From assembly GCA_963791615.1 (NCBI GenBank), contig CAWBTE010000006.1, positions 248,001 through 312,000 on the forward strand: a stretch of DNA of 64,000 nt, read 5' to 3'. Positions 26,004 through 34,990 of this stretch are shown in pieces. The first letter of the stretch is position 1, and each line of letters opens with the position of its first letter. This stretch comes from CAILZL01 sp963791615. Its GTDB lineage: Bacteria; Pseudomonadota; Gammaproteobacteria; Steroidobacterales; Steroidobacteraceae. The position numbers and the translations under genes were made by a program. The notes under the pieces are model-generated. The model searched no databases, was not told where the DNA came from, and was given only the letters and a program-made list of their open reading frames with translations.

Positions 26004-27245
26004 TTATCGCGTGAACAAGTTGACGGTCACGACCGCTTCTTCGAAGCCAATCGAGCCGCCGCCGTTTTCTTGCAACGCCACCTTGGCGCCGGCGACTTGC
26101 CGTACGCTGGCTTCACCGCGCAGTTGCGTAATGAGTTCGTGAATCTGCCCCAAGCCGGTCGCGCCGATGGGATGACCCTTGGATTCCAGACCACCCGAGG
26201 TGTTCACCGGTACGCGACCACCAATGGACAACTCGCCCGCTTCGGCAGCGGGACCTGCACCACCCATCGGCGTGAGGCCCAGGTACTCGACAGCCATGAT
26301 CTCGCCCATCGCGGTGGCGTCATGAACTTCAACCACTGAGACATCCTTGGGACCCAGACCGGCCTGTTCATACGCGCTCTGTGCGGCGCGACGACAAATC
26401 GCTTTGTTGAATTCGGTCGCTGTACGCGGGATGGGTGTCGCGATAGCCGTCGCCGCCACCTTGATCGCACGACGGCGATCGCCGTTGAGCTTTTTCAATC
26501 CCGCTTCGTTGCAGACGATGACTGCAGCCGCGCCATCGGTGATCGGTGCGCACATGGGCATGGTCAGTGGGTAAGTAATCGGCGGCGCAGCCAGCACTTC
26601 TTCGATGGTAAAAGCCTGTCGATATTGCGACAGCGGGTTATGCACAGAGTGCATATGATTCTTTGATGAAACCGCGGCAATCTGTCGCTGCGTCGTGCCG
26701 AAGTTCTTCATCCAGAAGCGGCACATGGCGGCGTAGATGGCCATGAACTTGCTGTAGGGTCGTGTCGATTCGCTGCCCGGCGGCACCTCGACGCCTTCAC
26801 CCAGCGCCAGCAGCAGCGCTTCGTTTTCAGCCGCGGTGGTCACGTCCCAACCACCGGAGAACATGGCGATGGCGCGTTGCTTGTCTTCGATATTCATTTT
26901 CTCGGCGCCGAAGGCCAGCGCGATATCGCAGGTACCGGCGTGCAAGGTCTGCACCGCCAGCTGAAATGCGCTGGTGCCGGAGGCGCAGGCGTTTTCGATA
27001 TTCCACATCGGCACGCCGCTAAAACCCAACTTGTTCAGCAGAATCTGACCGGGCACGGCAGTCTGGCCCTGCAACGGCCCCTGGGTCACACCCGAGTAAA
27101 ACACTTGACCGATGTCGGCCACGCCGGCGCCGGCATCGCGCAGCACCGCATCCAGAGCTTCCTGGCCCAGCGAGTGCAGCGAGCGGTCAAGGTGACGGCC
27201 AAACTGCGTCATACCGACGCCGACGATATAGATATTGGCGTTCAT
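26004..27245 (-). CDS. Thiolase family protein (SCP2/SCP-x type acetyl-CoA acyltransferase)
   Basis: Cleaves a 3-ketoacyl-CoA, releasing acetyl- or propionyl-CoA. The 413-residue protein starts MNANIYIVGVGMTQFGRHLD, a beginning typical of the SCP-x/lipid-transfer thiolases. The nucleophilic Cys is in NIENACASGTSAF (about residue 86), then EVHDATAMGEIMAVEYLGL, the His motif ESKGHPIGATG and a Gly-rich end (NGGGSIGFEEAVVTV). The longer frame to 27353 is rejected, because 27245 gives the conserved start. First gene of the operon; the gap to the divergent regulator holds an operator-like box. Confidence 0.93.
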   Translation of the reverse strand: MNANIYIVGVGMTQFGRHLDRSLHSLGQEALDAVLRDAGAGVADIGQVFYSGVTQGPLQGQTAVPGQILLNKLGFSGVPMWNIENACASGTSAFQLAVQTLHAGTCDIALAFGAEKMNIEDKQRAIAMFSGGWDVTTAAENEALLLALGEGVEVPPGSESTRPYSKFMAIYAAMCRFWMKNFGTTQRQIAAVSSKNHMHSVHNPLSQYRQAFTIEEVLAAPPITYPLTMPMCAPITDGAAAVIVCNEAGLKKLNGDRRRAIKVAATAIATPIPRTATEFNKAICRRAAQSAYEQAGLGPKDVSVVEVHDATAMGEIMAVEYLGLTPMGGAGPAAEAGELSIGGRVPVNTSGGLESKGHPIGATGLGQIHELITQLRGEASVRQVAGAKVALQENGGGSIGFEEAVVTVNLFTR

Positions 27246-27325
27246 GTGTTGTGTAATGCCCCCAGCAAACTTGTTGCGGCCTGCGCGGCCACGGGCTGTA
27301 TGTTGCGAGCTCGATTGCCGTAGCC

Positions 27326-27348
27326 GCCCCCCCAGTGAAGAGTGGGGG
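27326..27348 (-). promoter_or_regulatory. Operator-like GC box 1 (between thiolase and LuxR genes)
   Basis: Read on the minus strand: CCCACTC, spacer TTCACT, then GGGGGGGC. It fits the shared pattern CCCACCC-N6-GGGGGCA. A TATAAA hexamer at 27403-27408 lies between the box and the regulator gene start. Confidence 0.6.
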
Positions 27349-27484
27349 AGCAAACCCAGTCTCGCTGCGAGTCGTGCTACTTTCCTGTGGCGGCGTACCG
27401 TCTATAAAATTACGCACCGCACTACCCTGCTGCGTGGCACGACTGTCGCAGCAGGTTCGGGGGGATAACTAACCAAGAGAGACC

Positions 27485-30132
27485 ATGACGAGCTACGACT
27501 CGCGGCGCGACCCTGCATTACTGCTCAAATCTACGCCGCCGCGCGCTGTGCGTGGCTTTCTGGATCGCGAACGCCTGAAATTGCACCGTCTTGAATTGAG
27601 TGGTGCCCACGTCACTGCACTGCTGGCGCCGGTTGGTTTCGGTAAAACCACGCAGCTTGCACACTGGCAGCGCCAGGCGCTGACGCGCGGGGCTGTCACT
27701 GCGTGGTACACCCTGGATGTCCGCGACGAACCCCAGCGTCTGCTGCGCGGCCTGTCGCTATCCGCGCAGATGGCTTGCGGCAAACGCGCCTTTGCCGAAT
27801 CGTTCATGAACTGGCTGGAAGAACGTTCCGATCCGCAGGAAGCCGCCACCGGATGGTTAGCCGAGATCGCCGGATTGGCCGTCGATGTGCTGTTGCTGCT
27901 CGATGACGCGGATTTACTGCCCACTTCCGCACGAACGCAGGTGCTCACGTATCTGCTCGGCAATGCACCTGCAAATCTGCATATTGTGTTAGCGGCTCGC
28001 CCGACCAGTGCTCTGATGGCAAGCGGTGCCTTGAGCATGACACCGGTCACGCGCGTAATGGGCTCGGACCTACGCTTCCGGCTTGACGAAACGCTGGCTG
28101 TGCTATCGGCAGCAGTCGGTGCGCAGAGCAGCCCCGAAACGGGCGTGCGACTGCACGAGCTCACCGATGGCTGGCCGCTCGGCGTTCAGCTCGCCGTGGC
28201 GGCCTTGCAACGTAGCGGCGATCTGGAAGGACTGCTGGGAGCGGCGACAGCCGACATCCGCCGTTACTTCGTGGATACGGCAATTGATCGGCAAACCGCC
28301 GAAGCGACCCATCTGCTGGTGCGCCTGGCGCATTTCGATTTGATACATCCCGGGTTATGCGTGGCGGTATTTGGTAACGCAGCAGTCGCGCAGGAACTGC
28401 TGCGTCTTCAGGACGAAACGCCATTATTGCTGCGCGCCGAGGGCAGCGACTGGATGCGGCTGCACCCGTTGGCACGGGAGGCATTGCGCGAGCGCCTGGC
28501 GCAGTTGCCGTATGCGGAACGCCAGGACATGTCGCGTAAATCCTCAGTGTGGTACGCGGAGCACGATCTTAACGAAGAAGCTGCGCAGCATGCCTTCCTC
28601 GCCGGCGAGGTCGATGCCGCCGTTTCACTGGTGGAGCGCAGCACTCATCGCATGACAATTCTGGGTCGCAGCGCTGCTGTACTGGCCTGGTATCAGCGCT
28701 TATCGCCCAAGGACATCTGCGACCATCCGGGTTTTTGGGCGCCGGTTGCCTGGGCGCTAGCCATGAGCGAACGGCATGCGGAAGCGCAGTCGCTGATCGA
28801 CCGCATACTGGCGCAACCGGAGCTGCCCGCATCGCTGCGCTTCGAAGCGGATCTCATCGCCGCCGCTGCGGCAGGATTTGCCGATCGCGTTGACCTCGAG
28901 AACGAGGTGCTCGCGCGCTGGCCGCAACCTCCTCCGGGCGCACGATCAGGCGAGGTCATCATCTGGATGATCGGCCATGCATTTCAGGAGGTGTATCGTG
29001 GCCAACCTGATCAGGCGCGGCTGCTCTGGTCGCGCATCGGCGGCCTGGATCAGGGCGCGGACTACTCACCTGTATCCTATGGATTTGCCGATTACGGTAC
29101 CGGCCTAAGCTATCTTTGGGAAGGACGGTACGTCCTGGCGGAGCAAATCTTGCGGCCCGCATTAGCACGTGCCGAACAGCGCATGGATCGCCACAATCCG
29201 GTGACTTGCATGTTGGCCGCGCTACTGGCGCAGGCCTGTTGCGAAGGCGGACAAAACGACGAACCACGCACTCTGCTCGCGGGCAGGCTGGACACCATAG
29301 AACACTTCGGCTTGCCCGATGCGCTGATCGCCGCCTACAAGACTTTGGCTCGCGTGGCGGAGCAAGACGGCCGACAGGATCAAGCGCTGGATTTTCTGGA
29401 TGCGTTGCGCGCCATCGGCGAATCACGGGCCATGCCGCGTTTGCAGGTAGCGGCGCAGTGCGAGCTGGTGCGCTTGCATGCCAAATACGGCCGCGCTGAA
29501 ACCGCTCAGACACATAGCAAGCAACTGGATGCCCTGATTCGAGACCAGCAACATCACTCGTCTGCAGCGTTGGCTCCGTGGCTGGAACTACATGCGCAAC
29601 TGGCACGCGCCTATGCTGCGCTCGCTCAGCAAGACAATGCATTGCTCCCCATGGCGCTGCAAGCACTGTACTCGGTCGAACGCCTGGCCGCCTTGATCAA
29701 ACGTGGCGGCGATGCCGGCGAAGCGCGATTGCTGAGGGCCGAAGCGCTGCACCGCCAAGGCTCAAGCGAAGCACGGATTGTACGCAACGAAGCCATCAGC
29801 CTGGCCGAAGCAAACGGAATGCTGCGATTGATGCGCGAGTACGGCACGCAGCGAGATCCGCTGACAGGCTCATCGACAGCCGCAATCGACAACATCAGGA
29901 CGGCTCCATCTGCAGAGCAAGTCGTGCGCGGCACGGGTCTGTTGACCGCCAAGGAACGTGAAGTGCTGATCCTGCTAAGTCGCAGCCTCAGCAACAAGGA
30001 AATTGCGCTGGCGATGGGCGTCAGCGAGCAGACCATCAAATGGCACATGAAGAATCTGTTCAGCAAGATCAACGCCGGAGCCGCAAGCATGCCGTGGCGC
30101 GTGCTCGCTTGCTGCGGCTCGAGATCGACTGA
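27485..30132 (+). CDS. MalT-like LuxR family ATPase transcriptional regulator, frameshift near 30078
   Basis: Large (about 880 residues) STAND-type regulator: Walker A APVGFGKTTQ (about residues 48-57), Walker B VDVLLLLDDADLL, an arginine-rich winged region (ELTDGWPLGVQLAV), a long helical TPR-like sensor domain and a C-terminal LuxR helix-turn-helix (LLTAKEREVLILLSR ... NKEIALAMGVSEQTIKWHMKNLFSKINAG). The ORF reads on past this point in an unlikely frame, but a one-base correction near 30078 gives the normal LuxR ending SRKHAVARARLLRLEID and a TGA at 30130-30132. The stop abuts a half copy of the palindromic repeat. Divergent from the beta-oxidation operon, so probably its activator; effector unknown. 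Confidence 0.88.
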
Positions 30133-30172
30133 GAACCTGCCCAAAGTCTCGCTGAAGGGCGCATCGCTGCAA
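30131..30172 (+). repeat. Half copy of the 153-bp palindromic repeat
   Basis: Begins GAGAACCTGCCCAAAGTCTC and continues with GCTGAAGGGCGCATCGCTGC, matching one arm of the element at 6076-6228. It starts immediately at the regulator gene's TGA stop codon. Confidence 0.8.
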
Positions 30173-30214
30173 TGTGCCGGCGAAAAACAGGCCCGTCGCC
30201 GCATGGCTCCCGCG

Positions 30215-31996
30215 TCAGAAAGCCGCCTCTTCCATCGCCATGACCGACTCACCGCCATGCAGGCGGCATCGACCAGGCGGCGGCCTGCGGCAGGACATGC
30301 GTCGCGTAGAACGTCGCGCTGGTCAGTTTGCCGCGCAGGAAAACTGCGTTGCCGCGACCTTCCTCCAGATGACGATGCGACACCAGCGCCGCACGCGCCA
30401 TCTGCCAGCCGCCGGCGACGATGCCGAAGGCACGCAGCAACGGCACGGAACCGCCAGCACCTCGAGGGGCTGCGTCGCAATAGCGCAGCAGCGCCGAATC
30501 CGTCGCTTCCTTCAGCGCCATGACGGCGCTGCCAAGCTCGCTGCGCGATCTTCTGCGAGATCCGCCTGCTTCTGGACATCGAGCTCAGCAGGGTGGCGTC
30601 GATCTGCGATAACGAGAACGCGAACGCCGCACCGCCATCCTTGCAGATCTTACGCTCGACCAGATCGTGAGCCTGAATCGATGTGGTGCCCTCGTAGATC
30701 GCGGCGATGCGCACATCGCGCAGTGGCTGCGAGGCACCGTTTTCGTCGATATATCCGGCGCCGCCATGCACCTGAATCGAAGTGGAGGTCACTTCGATCG
30801 CAGTTTCGCTGGCCCAGCCCTTGAAGACCGGGAATCATCAGCTCGATAAATGCCTGCTGCTCGGCCGTACCGCGGGATCCGGGTGCTTGAGGCCAGATCG
30901 CGGGCCGCTGCGATCACATAGGCCACCGCCCGCATCGCCTCGACCTGCGAGCGCATGACAGCAACATGCGCCGCACATCCGGATGGCGGATGATCGGCAC
31001 AGACTCGTTGCCGCCACCCACCAGCCTTCCCTGAATGCGCTCCCGCGCATACGCCAGCGCCTTCTGATAGGCACGCTCCGCAATGCCGACGCATTCCAGG
31101 CCGACGTTGAAGCGGGCGCCATTCATCATGACGAACATGGCCTGCAAGCCACGGTTCTCGCTGCCGACCAGCCAACCGGTAGCGCCTTCACCGCGCGACC
31201 CGTAGACCAGCGTGCAGGTTGGGCTGGCATGAGTGCCGAGCTTGTGCTCGATGCCCGTGCATTGCACATCGTTACGTCGGCCGTCCGAACAGGAACTTGG
31301 GCACCAGAAACAGCGAACGACCTCCGAACCCTCCGGTGCTCCCGGCGATGCGGGCCAAAACCAGATGAATGATGTTTTCGGTCAGTCATGGTCGCCGAAG
31401 CTGATGAAGATCTTCTGACCGAACAGGCGAAACTGCCATCCGGCCTGCGGCTCCGCGCGAGTGCGCAACGCGCCGACATCGGAGCCGGCCTGCGGCTCGG
31501 TGAGATTCATGGTCGCGGCCCACTCGCCGCTGACCAGTTTCGGGATGTAAAAGGACTTGAGTGATTCACTGGCTGCGGCGGCCAACGCCTTGACCGCCGG
31601 CGAGGACAGATCCGGACACATGCAGAAGGCTTTGTTGGCGGAGACGAACATCTCGTGAATCGACGCTGCACAACACTGCCGGAAGATCCTGCCCGCCATA
31701 CTGGGCAGGCATTTCGATGTTGTTCCAGCCGGCAGCAACGAATTCGCGATAGGCCGCAGCGAATCCGGGCGGCATGAGACGCCCTGCTCGGTCCACCGCA
31801 CGCCTTCGCGATCGCCGAAACGTCGAGCGGCGCCAGCACTTCGGACGCGAAGCGCGCGGCCTGTTCCAGGATGGCGTCGGTCAGGTCGGCATCGGCCAAT
31901 GCTTCGGAATCCGGCAGCTTGGCAAGCGAGTCGATCTCGATCAGTTCCCGCAAGCACGAAATGCATGTCCGCCAACGGCGCGTCGTAAGGGGTCAT
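30215..31996 (-). pseudogene. Acyl-CoA dehydrogenase (about 590 residues), many frameshifts
   Basis: Pieces in all three minus frames join into one dehydrogenase of the long type with extra N- and C-terminal domains. The start MTPYDAPLADMHFVL has an excellent GGGAGG site upstream. Then come LIEIDSLAKLPDSEALADA, PPGFAAAYREFVAAGW, NNIEMPAQYGGQDLP, EWAATMNLTEPQAGSDVGAL and FGQKIFISFGDHD. After these: GIEHKLGTHASPTCTL, MMNGARFNVGLECVGIAERAY, QVHGGAGYIDENGASQP and RIAAIYEGTTSIQAHDLV. The likely end is SVMAMEEAAF with TGA at 30215. At least seven frame changes are needed, yet motifs between them are intact, which fits indel errors as well as recent decay. Convergent with the LuxR regulator gene. 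Confidence 0.85.
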
Positions 31997-32159
31997 CAGA
32001 TTTTCCTCCCGCCTGCAAGCTAGGCTTGCGGCGCATTTAATGTTCCGTAACTGTTCGGGTATAGGCGGCATCGTAACCATTGCGCCCCTGTCCCTGAACA
32101 GACGATTCTCTATGTCTGTTGTTTGGCGTCTACCATAGCGAGCCCCAACAGGATTCCGC

Positions 32160-32180
32160 CCCACCCTTCTTTGGGGGCAT
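32160..32180 (+). promoter_or_regulatory. Operator-like GC box 2
   Basis: CCCACCC, spacer TTCTTT, then GGGGGCAT. This is one of the two best matches to the shared pattern and nearly identical in both half-sites to the box at 56337. Confidence 0.65.
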
Positions 32181-32215
32181 ACATAGACCTTGATCTCACT
32201 GCCACTTCCCTCTCA

Positions 32216-32238
32216 ACCCCCTGCCTTGGGGGGGGCGA
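32216..32238 (+). promoter_or_regulatory. Operator-like GC box 3
   Basis: ACCCCCT, spacer GCCTTG, then GGGGGGGCGA. It lies 56 bp from box 2, in the same orientation, upstream of the TonB receptor gene. Confidence 0.55.
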
Positions 32239-32430
32239 CACCGATGCCAGCACACTAGATTGCCGGCCCAGTGGTTCAGCGCATGCAGGGGTGTGGCTTT
32301 TATCTGAACGCCTCGCGTCGCACCGAACCCGTTTTGATGCGAGCTGACTCGCTTGGCCCGCCGAAAACCACTATCGCAACATCGAAACGGCTAGCAATTA
32401 AGACCACTGTCAACAACTAAGGGGTGTTTT

Positions 32431-34680
32431 GTGAACAGCAATCAGATTTCATGTTTCGTCGCCATGGCGTTAGGCGTCAGTACGAATACGTTCGCCGCAG
32501 ACAGTCCGGTCGCGGGTATTACCGCAGAAACGGCGGTGCTTGAAGAGATCATGGTCACGGCGCAGCGGCGCAGCGAAAGCATGCAAAATATTCCGATTGC
32601 GATGACCGCGATTCAGGGTGACGAGCTGAGTGGTAAAGGGGTCACCTCGCTCGCCGATCTCCAGTTCGCCTCGCCCTCGATATCGGTGGGCAATAACGGC
32701 AACACGAATGCGGTGAATATCCGCGGCGTCGGGCTCGCCAGTGGTTTGGCGAACGTCGCCAACGGCGTTGCAATTTATGTCGATGGCATATTCCAGCCGC
32801 CAATTGTGGCGAACTCCTCGATGTACGACATCGGCAACGTGGAAATCTTGCGCGGCCCACAGGGCACCTTGGTCGGATCCAACTCAACGGGTGGCGCGAT
32901 CATGATCAACACCAAGAGCCCGCAACTTGACGCGGCTGGCGGCTATGTTCGCCTCGGCGTCGCCAACTACGGCCAGACTGACGCAGAAGCTGCGGTGAAT
33001 CTGCCCGTCAACGACATATTCGGCTTGCGGGTCGCAGGCAAAAACACCTCCCGCGACAGCTTCTACACCAGCGTTGGCCCCGCAAAGACTGATGCCGGAA
33101 AACTCGAGGAGCAATCAGGACGCCTCGGCATCCTGTTCCGTCCGGGCGACTTTCAGGCGCTCGCGAAAGTAGAGTATTCCGACCGCAACACGGGTGGCTT
33201 CACGGGCAAGGCCATTCCCGGGACCACGTATGCGGCGTTCGCACCAAACGATCCGTTCGTGCTGTCGTACGACACACCCTCGAAAGAACACGAAACAGCA
33301 CTGTTGTCGTCGCTTGAACTCCGCTACGAATTTTCCAACGGGATCACGGTGCGCTCGGTGAGCGGTTACCAGGACAAACGCTTCCACAACGTGCAAGATC
33401 AAGATGGAACGGCAGCCAATACGCCTTTCACGCCGAAACTCGGTTGGGATAACCGGGTGAAGCAGGTAACGCGATCCGAGGAAATCAACGTACTCTCCGA
33501 CACCAGTGGCGATTACGATTGGGTGGTGGGCGCCTACTATCAAACTGACGTTATCGCTGTCGACATCGACGCGACCGGCGCCACCGGTCCCGGCGGTCCG
33601 CCGTTGTACATCACCACGCCAGCCGACAAGAAAACGACCGGCGTGTTCGGCCAGGCAAACTTTCGATTTGCACCGCGATGGCAACTCGGCCTCGGCGTGC
33701 GGTACTCGACCTCCGATACCGAAGGTAATGGCTTTGTCGCACTCAACGTACCCGTATTCGCTTGCGGATCCCCCGGCCTTCCTCCGGCCGCGCCACGCAA
33801 CGGCTGCCAGGTTGCCAACCTCGGTGGATCGGCATCCGATGGCCGCATGACCGGCAAGATCTCGCTGGATTACAAGCCCGACGACAACAACCTTCTGTAC
33901 GCATTCGTGGCGCGTGGTTACAAGCCCGGCGGCTTTACCTCACCCGTGGCGAATTTCGATCCTGAAACAGTGCTCGATTTTGAACTTGGCTGGAAAGGCT
34001 CGCTGGCGGACGATCATGTGCGCACCCAGCTCGGCGGCTTCTATTACAAGTACGACGACTTCCAGTTTCAGAATGTCAACCTGACGAACGGCGCGCAGAA
34101 TGTCTCGAACCTGTCGACTGCAGATATCTATGGCGTCGAAGCGACCTTGCAATTCGAGTATCGCGGCTGGCGCATGGATGGCGGTGTGGCGTACGTCCAC
34201 TCAGAGCTGCCTAGCCCGGGCCCGGTGGTGAACACACACCTGATGCCGCCGGGAACCGTCGGCACCGCAGGCCCTCAGTGTGCAACCGGTCAGACAGTAG
34301 GCTGTTTCAACTACAGGCCGTACCTCTCGAACAACTCGGGCGGTCCGAACCTGTATTCGCCTGATTGGACGTTCAACGCCGGTGTCGAATATGGAGTCGT
34401 ATTGGGTTCGGGCGTGTCACTCACACCTCGCATCTACTACGCCTACATGAGCGAGCAATTCGTCGGCCTGACCTATTCCAAGACGACGGACCGCCTGCCT
34501 TCGCGCGGAATACTGGGTGCCCAATTGAGGTTGAACGCAGGCGATCATTGGACGGCCGAAGTGTACGGCACGAACCTGGGGGACGAAGTGTATCCAACGG
34601 GTCAGGTGTTGGACGGCTCCAACTATTTCACGTATGGCGCGCCGCGACAGTATGGTGTGCGCGTCGGCTACACGTTCTAG
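32431..34680 (+). CDS. TonB-dependent outer-membrane receptor
   Basis: A 749-residue outer-membrane beta-barrel importer. It starts at GTG 32431 behind AAGGGG, has a signal peptide (ending near TFAA), a TonB-box-like LEEIMVTAQRR segment, a plug domain (IPIAMTAIQGDEL ... NIRGVGLASG ... VAIYVDGIFQP ... NVEILRGPQGTLVGSNSTGGAIMI) and a 22-strand barrel ending in the aromatic motif YGVRVGYTF. This is the FecA-less receptor type common in sphingomonad and Steroidobacter-like degraders of complex compounds rather than a siderophore receptor. Downstream there is a strong hairpin terminator. Confidence 0.95.
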   Translation: MNSNQISCFVAMALGVSTNTFAADSPVAGITAETAVLEEIMVTAQRRSESMQNIPIAMTAIQGDELSGKGVTSLADLQFASPSISVGNNGNTNAVNIRGVGLASGLANVANGVAIYVDGIFQPPIVANSSMYDIGNVEILRGPQGTLVGSNSTGGAIMINTKSPQLDAAGGYVRLGVANYGQTDAEAAVNLPVNDIFGLRVAGKNTSRDSFYTSVGPAKTDAGKLEEQSGRLGILFRPGDFQALAKVEYSDRNTGGFTGKAIPGTTYAAFAPNDPFVLSYDTPSKEHETALLSSLELRYEFSNGITVRSVSGYQDKRFHNVQDQDGTAANTPFTPKLGWDNRVKQVTRSEEINVLSDTSGDYDWVVGAYYQTDVIAVDIDATGATGPGGPPLYITTPADKKTTGVFGQANFRFAPRWQLGLGVRYSTSDTEGNGFVALNVPVFACGSPGLPPAAPRNGCQVANLGGSASDGRMTGKISLDYKPDDNNLLYAFVARGYKPGGFTSPVANFDPETVLDFELGWKGSLADDHVRTQLGGFYYKYDDFQFQNVNLTNGAQNVSNLSTADIYGVEATLQFEYRGWRMDGGVAYVHSELPSPGPVVNTHLMPPGTVGTAGPQCATGQTVGCFNYRPYLSNNSGGPNLYSPDWTFNAGVEYGVVLGSGVSLTPRIYYAYMSEQFVGLTYSKTTDRLPSRGILGAQLRLNAGDHWTAEVYGTNLGDEVYPTGQVLDGSNYFTYGAPRQYGVRVGYTF

Positions 34681-34690
34681 TTGTTCTTGA

Positions 34691-34726
34691 TGATCGCACG
34701 ACGCTCACGACAGCGTCGTGCGATCA
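34691..34726 (+). terminator. Terminator hairpin after the TonB receptor
   Basis: Perfect 15-bp stem TGATCGCACGACGCT/AGCGTCGTGCGATCA with a six-base loop, 10 bp after the receptor stop codon. There is no T-run, so it may act on both strands or stabilise the 3' end. Confidence 0.75.
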
Positions 34727-34906
34727 TGACACCCTCACCCTGCACACTCCCCGAACCGGGCCGGGCCATCAGCTCATACATACTTAACCCCTTGTTCGAT
34801 TTGTTGGGGTCACTGCACTCTGTAGCTCTCCGGACAGACCGTGAAATGGCACCTTAAGAATCCATTCCAGACGCTTGATGGCGCCAACCGTAAACCCGGT
34901 ATCCCT

Positions 34907-34926
34907 TACCCCCCATCATGGGTGGT
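34907..34926 (-). promoter_or_regulatory. Operator-like GC box 4
   Basis: Read on the minus strand: ACCACCC, spacer ATGATG, then GGGGGTAA. It lies 65 bp upstream of the beta-helix protein gene. Confidence 0.55.
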
Positions 34927-34990
34927 TTGCGTTGCCAGTCTGACTTCCTAGGCTGGCATGCTAACAAAAGAATACATTTGGGAGAGCCTG

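Larger units (their letters stand above)
31997..32430. other. Intergenic region between the dehydrogenase and the TonB receptor
   Basis: No coding sequence is visible in these 434 bp. The region separates divergent genes and contains two operator-like GC boxes (32160 and 32216) and an AAGGGG ribosome-binding site just before the receptor's GTG start. Confidence 0.7.

Noticed and set aside
23581..26014. Two plus-strand frames of more than 420 residues (23581-24864 and 24698-26014)
   Set aside because: They run antisense to the saccharopine-like and acyl-CoA dehydrogenase genes, which carry clear family motifs; composition is His/Arg-rich and unlike a real protein.
30133..30523. C-terminal extension of the LuxR regulator frame to 30523
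   Set aside because: It begins only after the frame break, is Arg/Ala-rich and runs through a repeat copy and antisense to the dehydrogenase; the other frame gives a normal regulator end.
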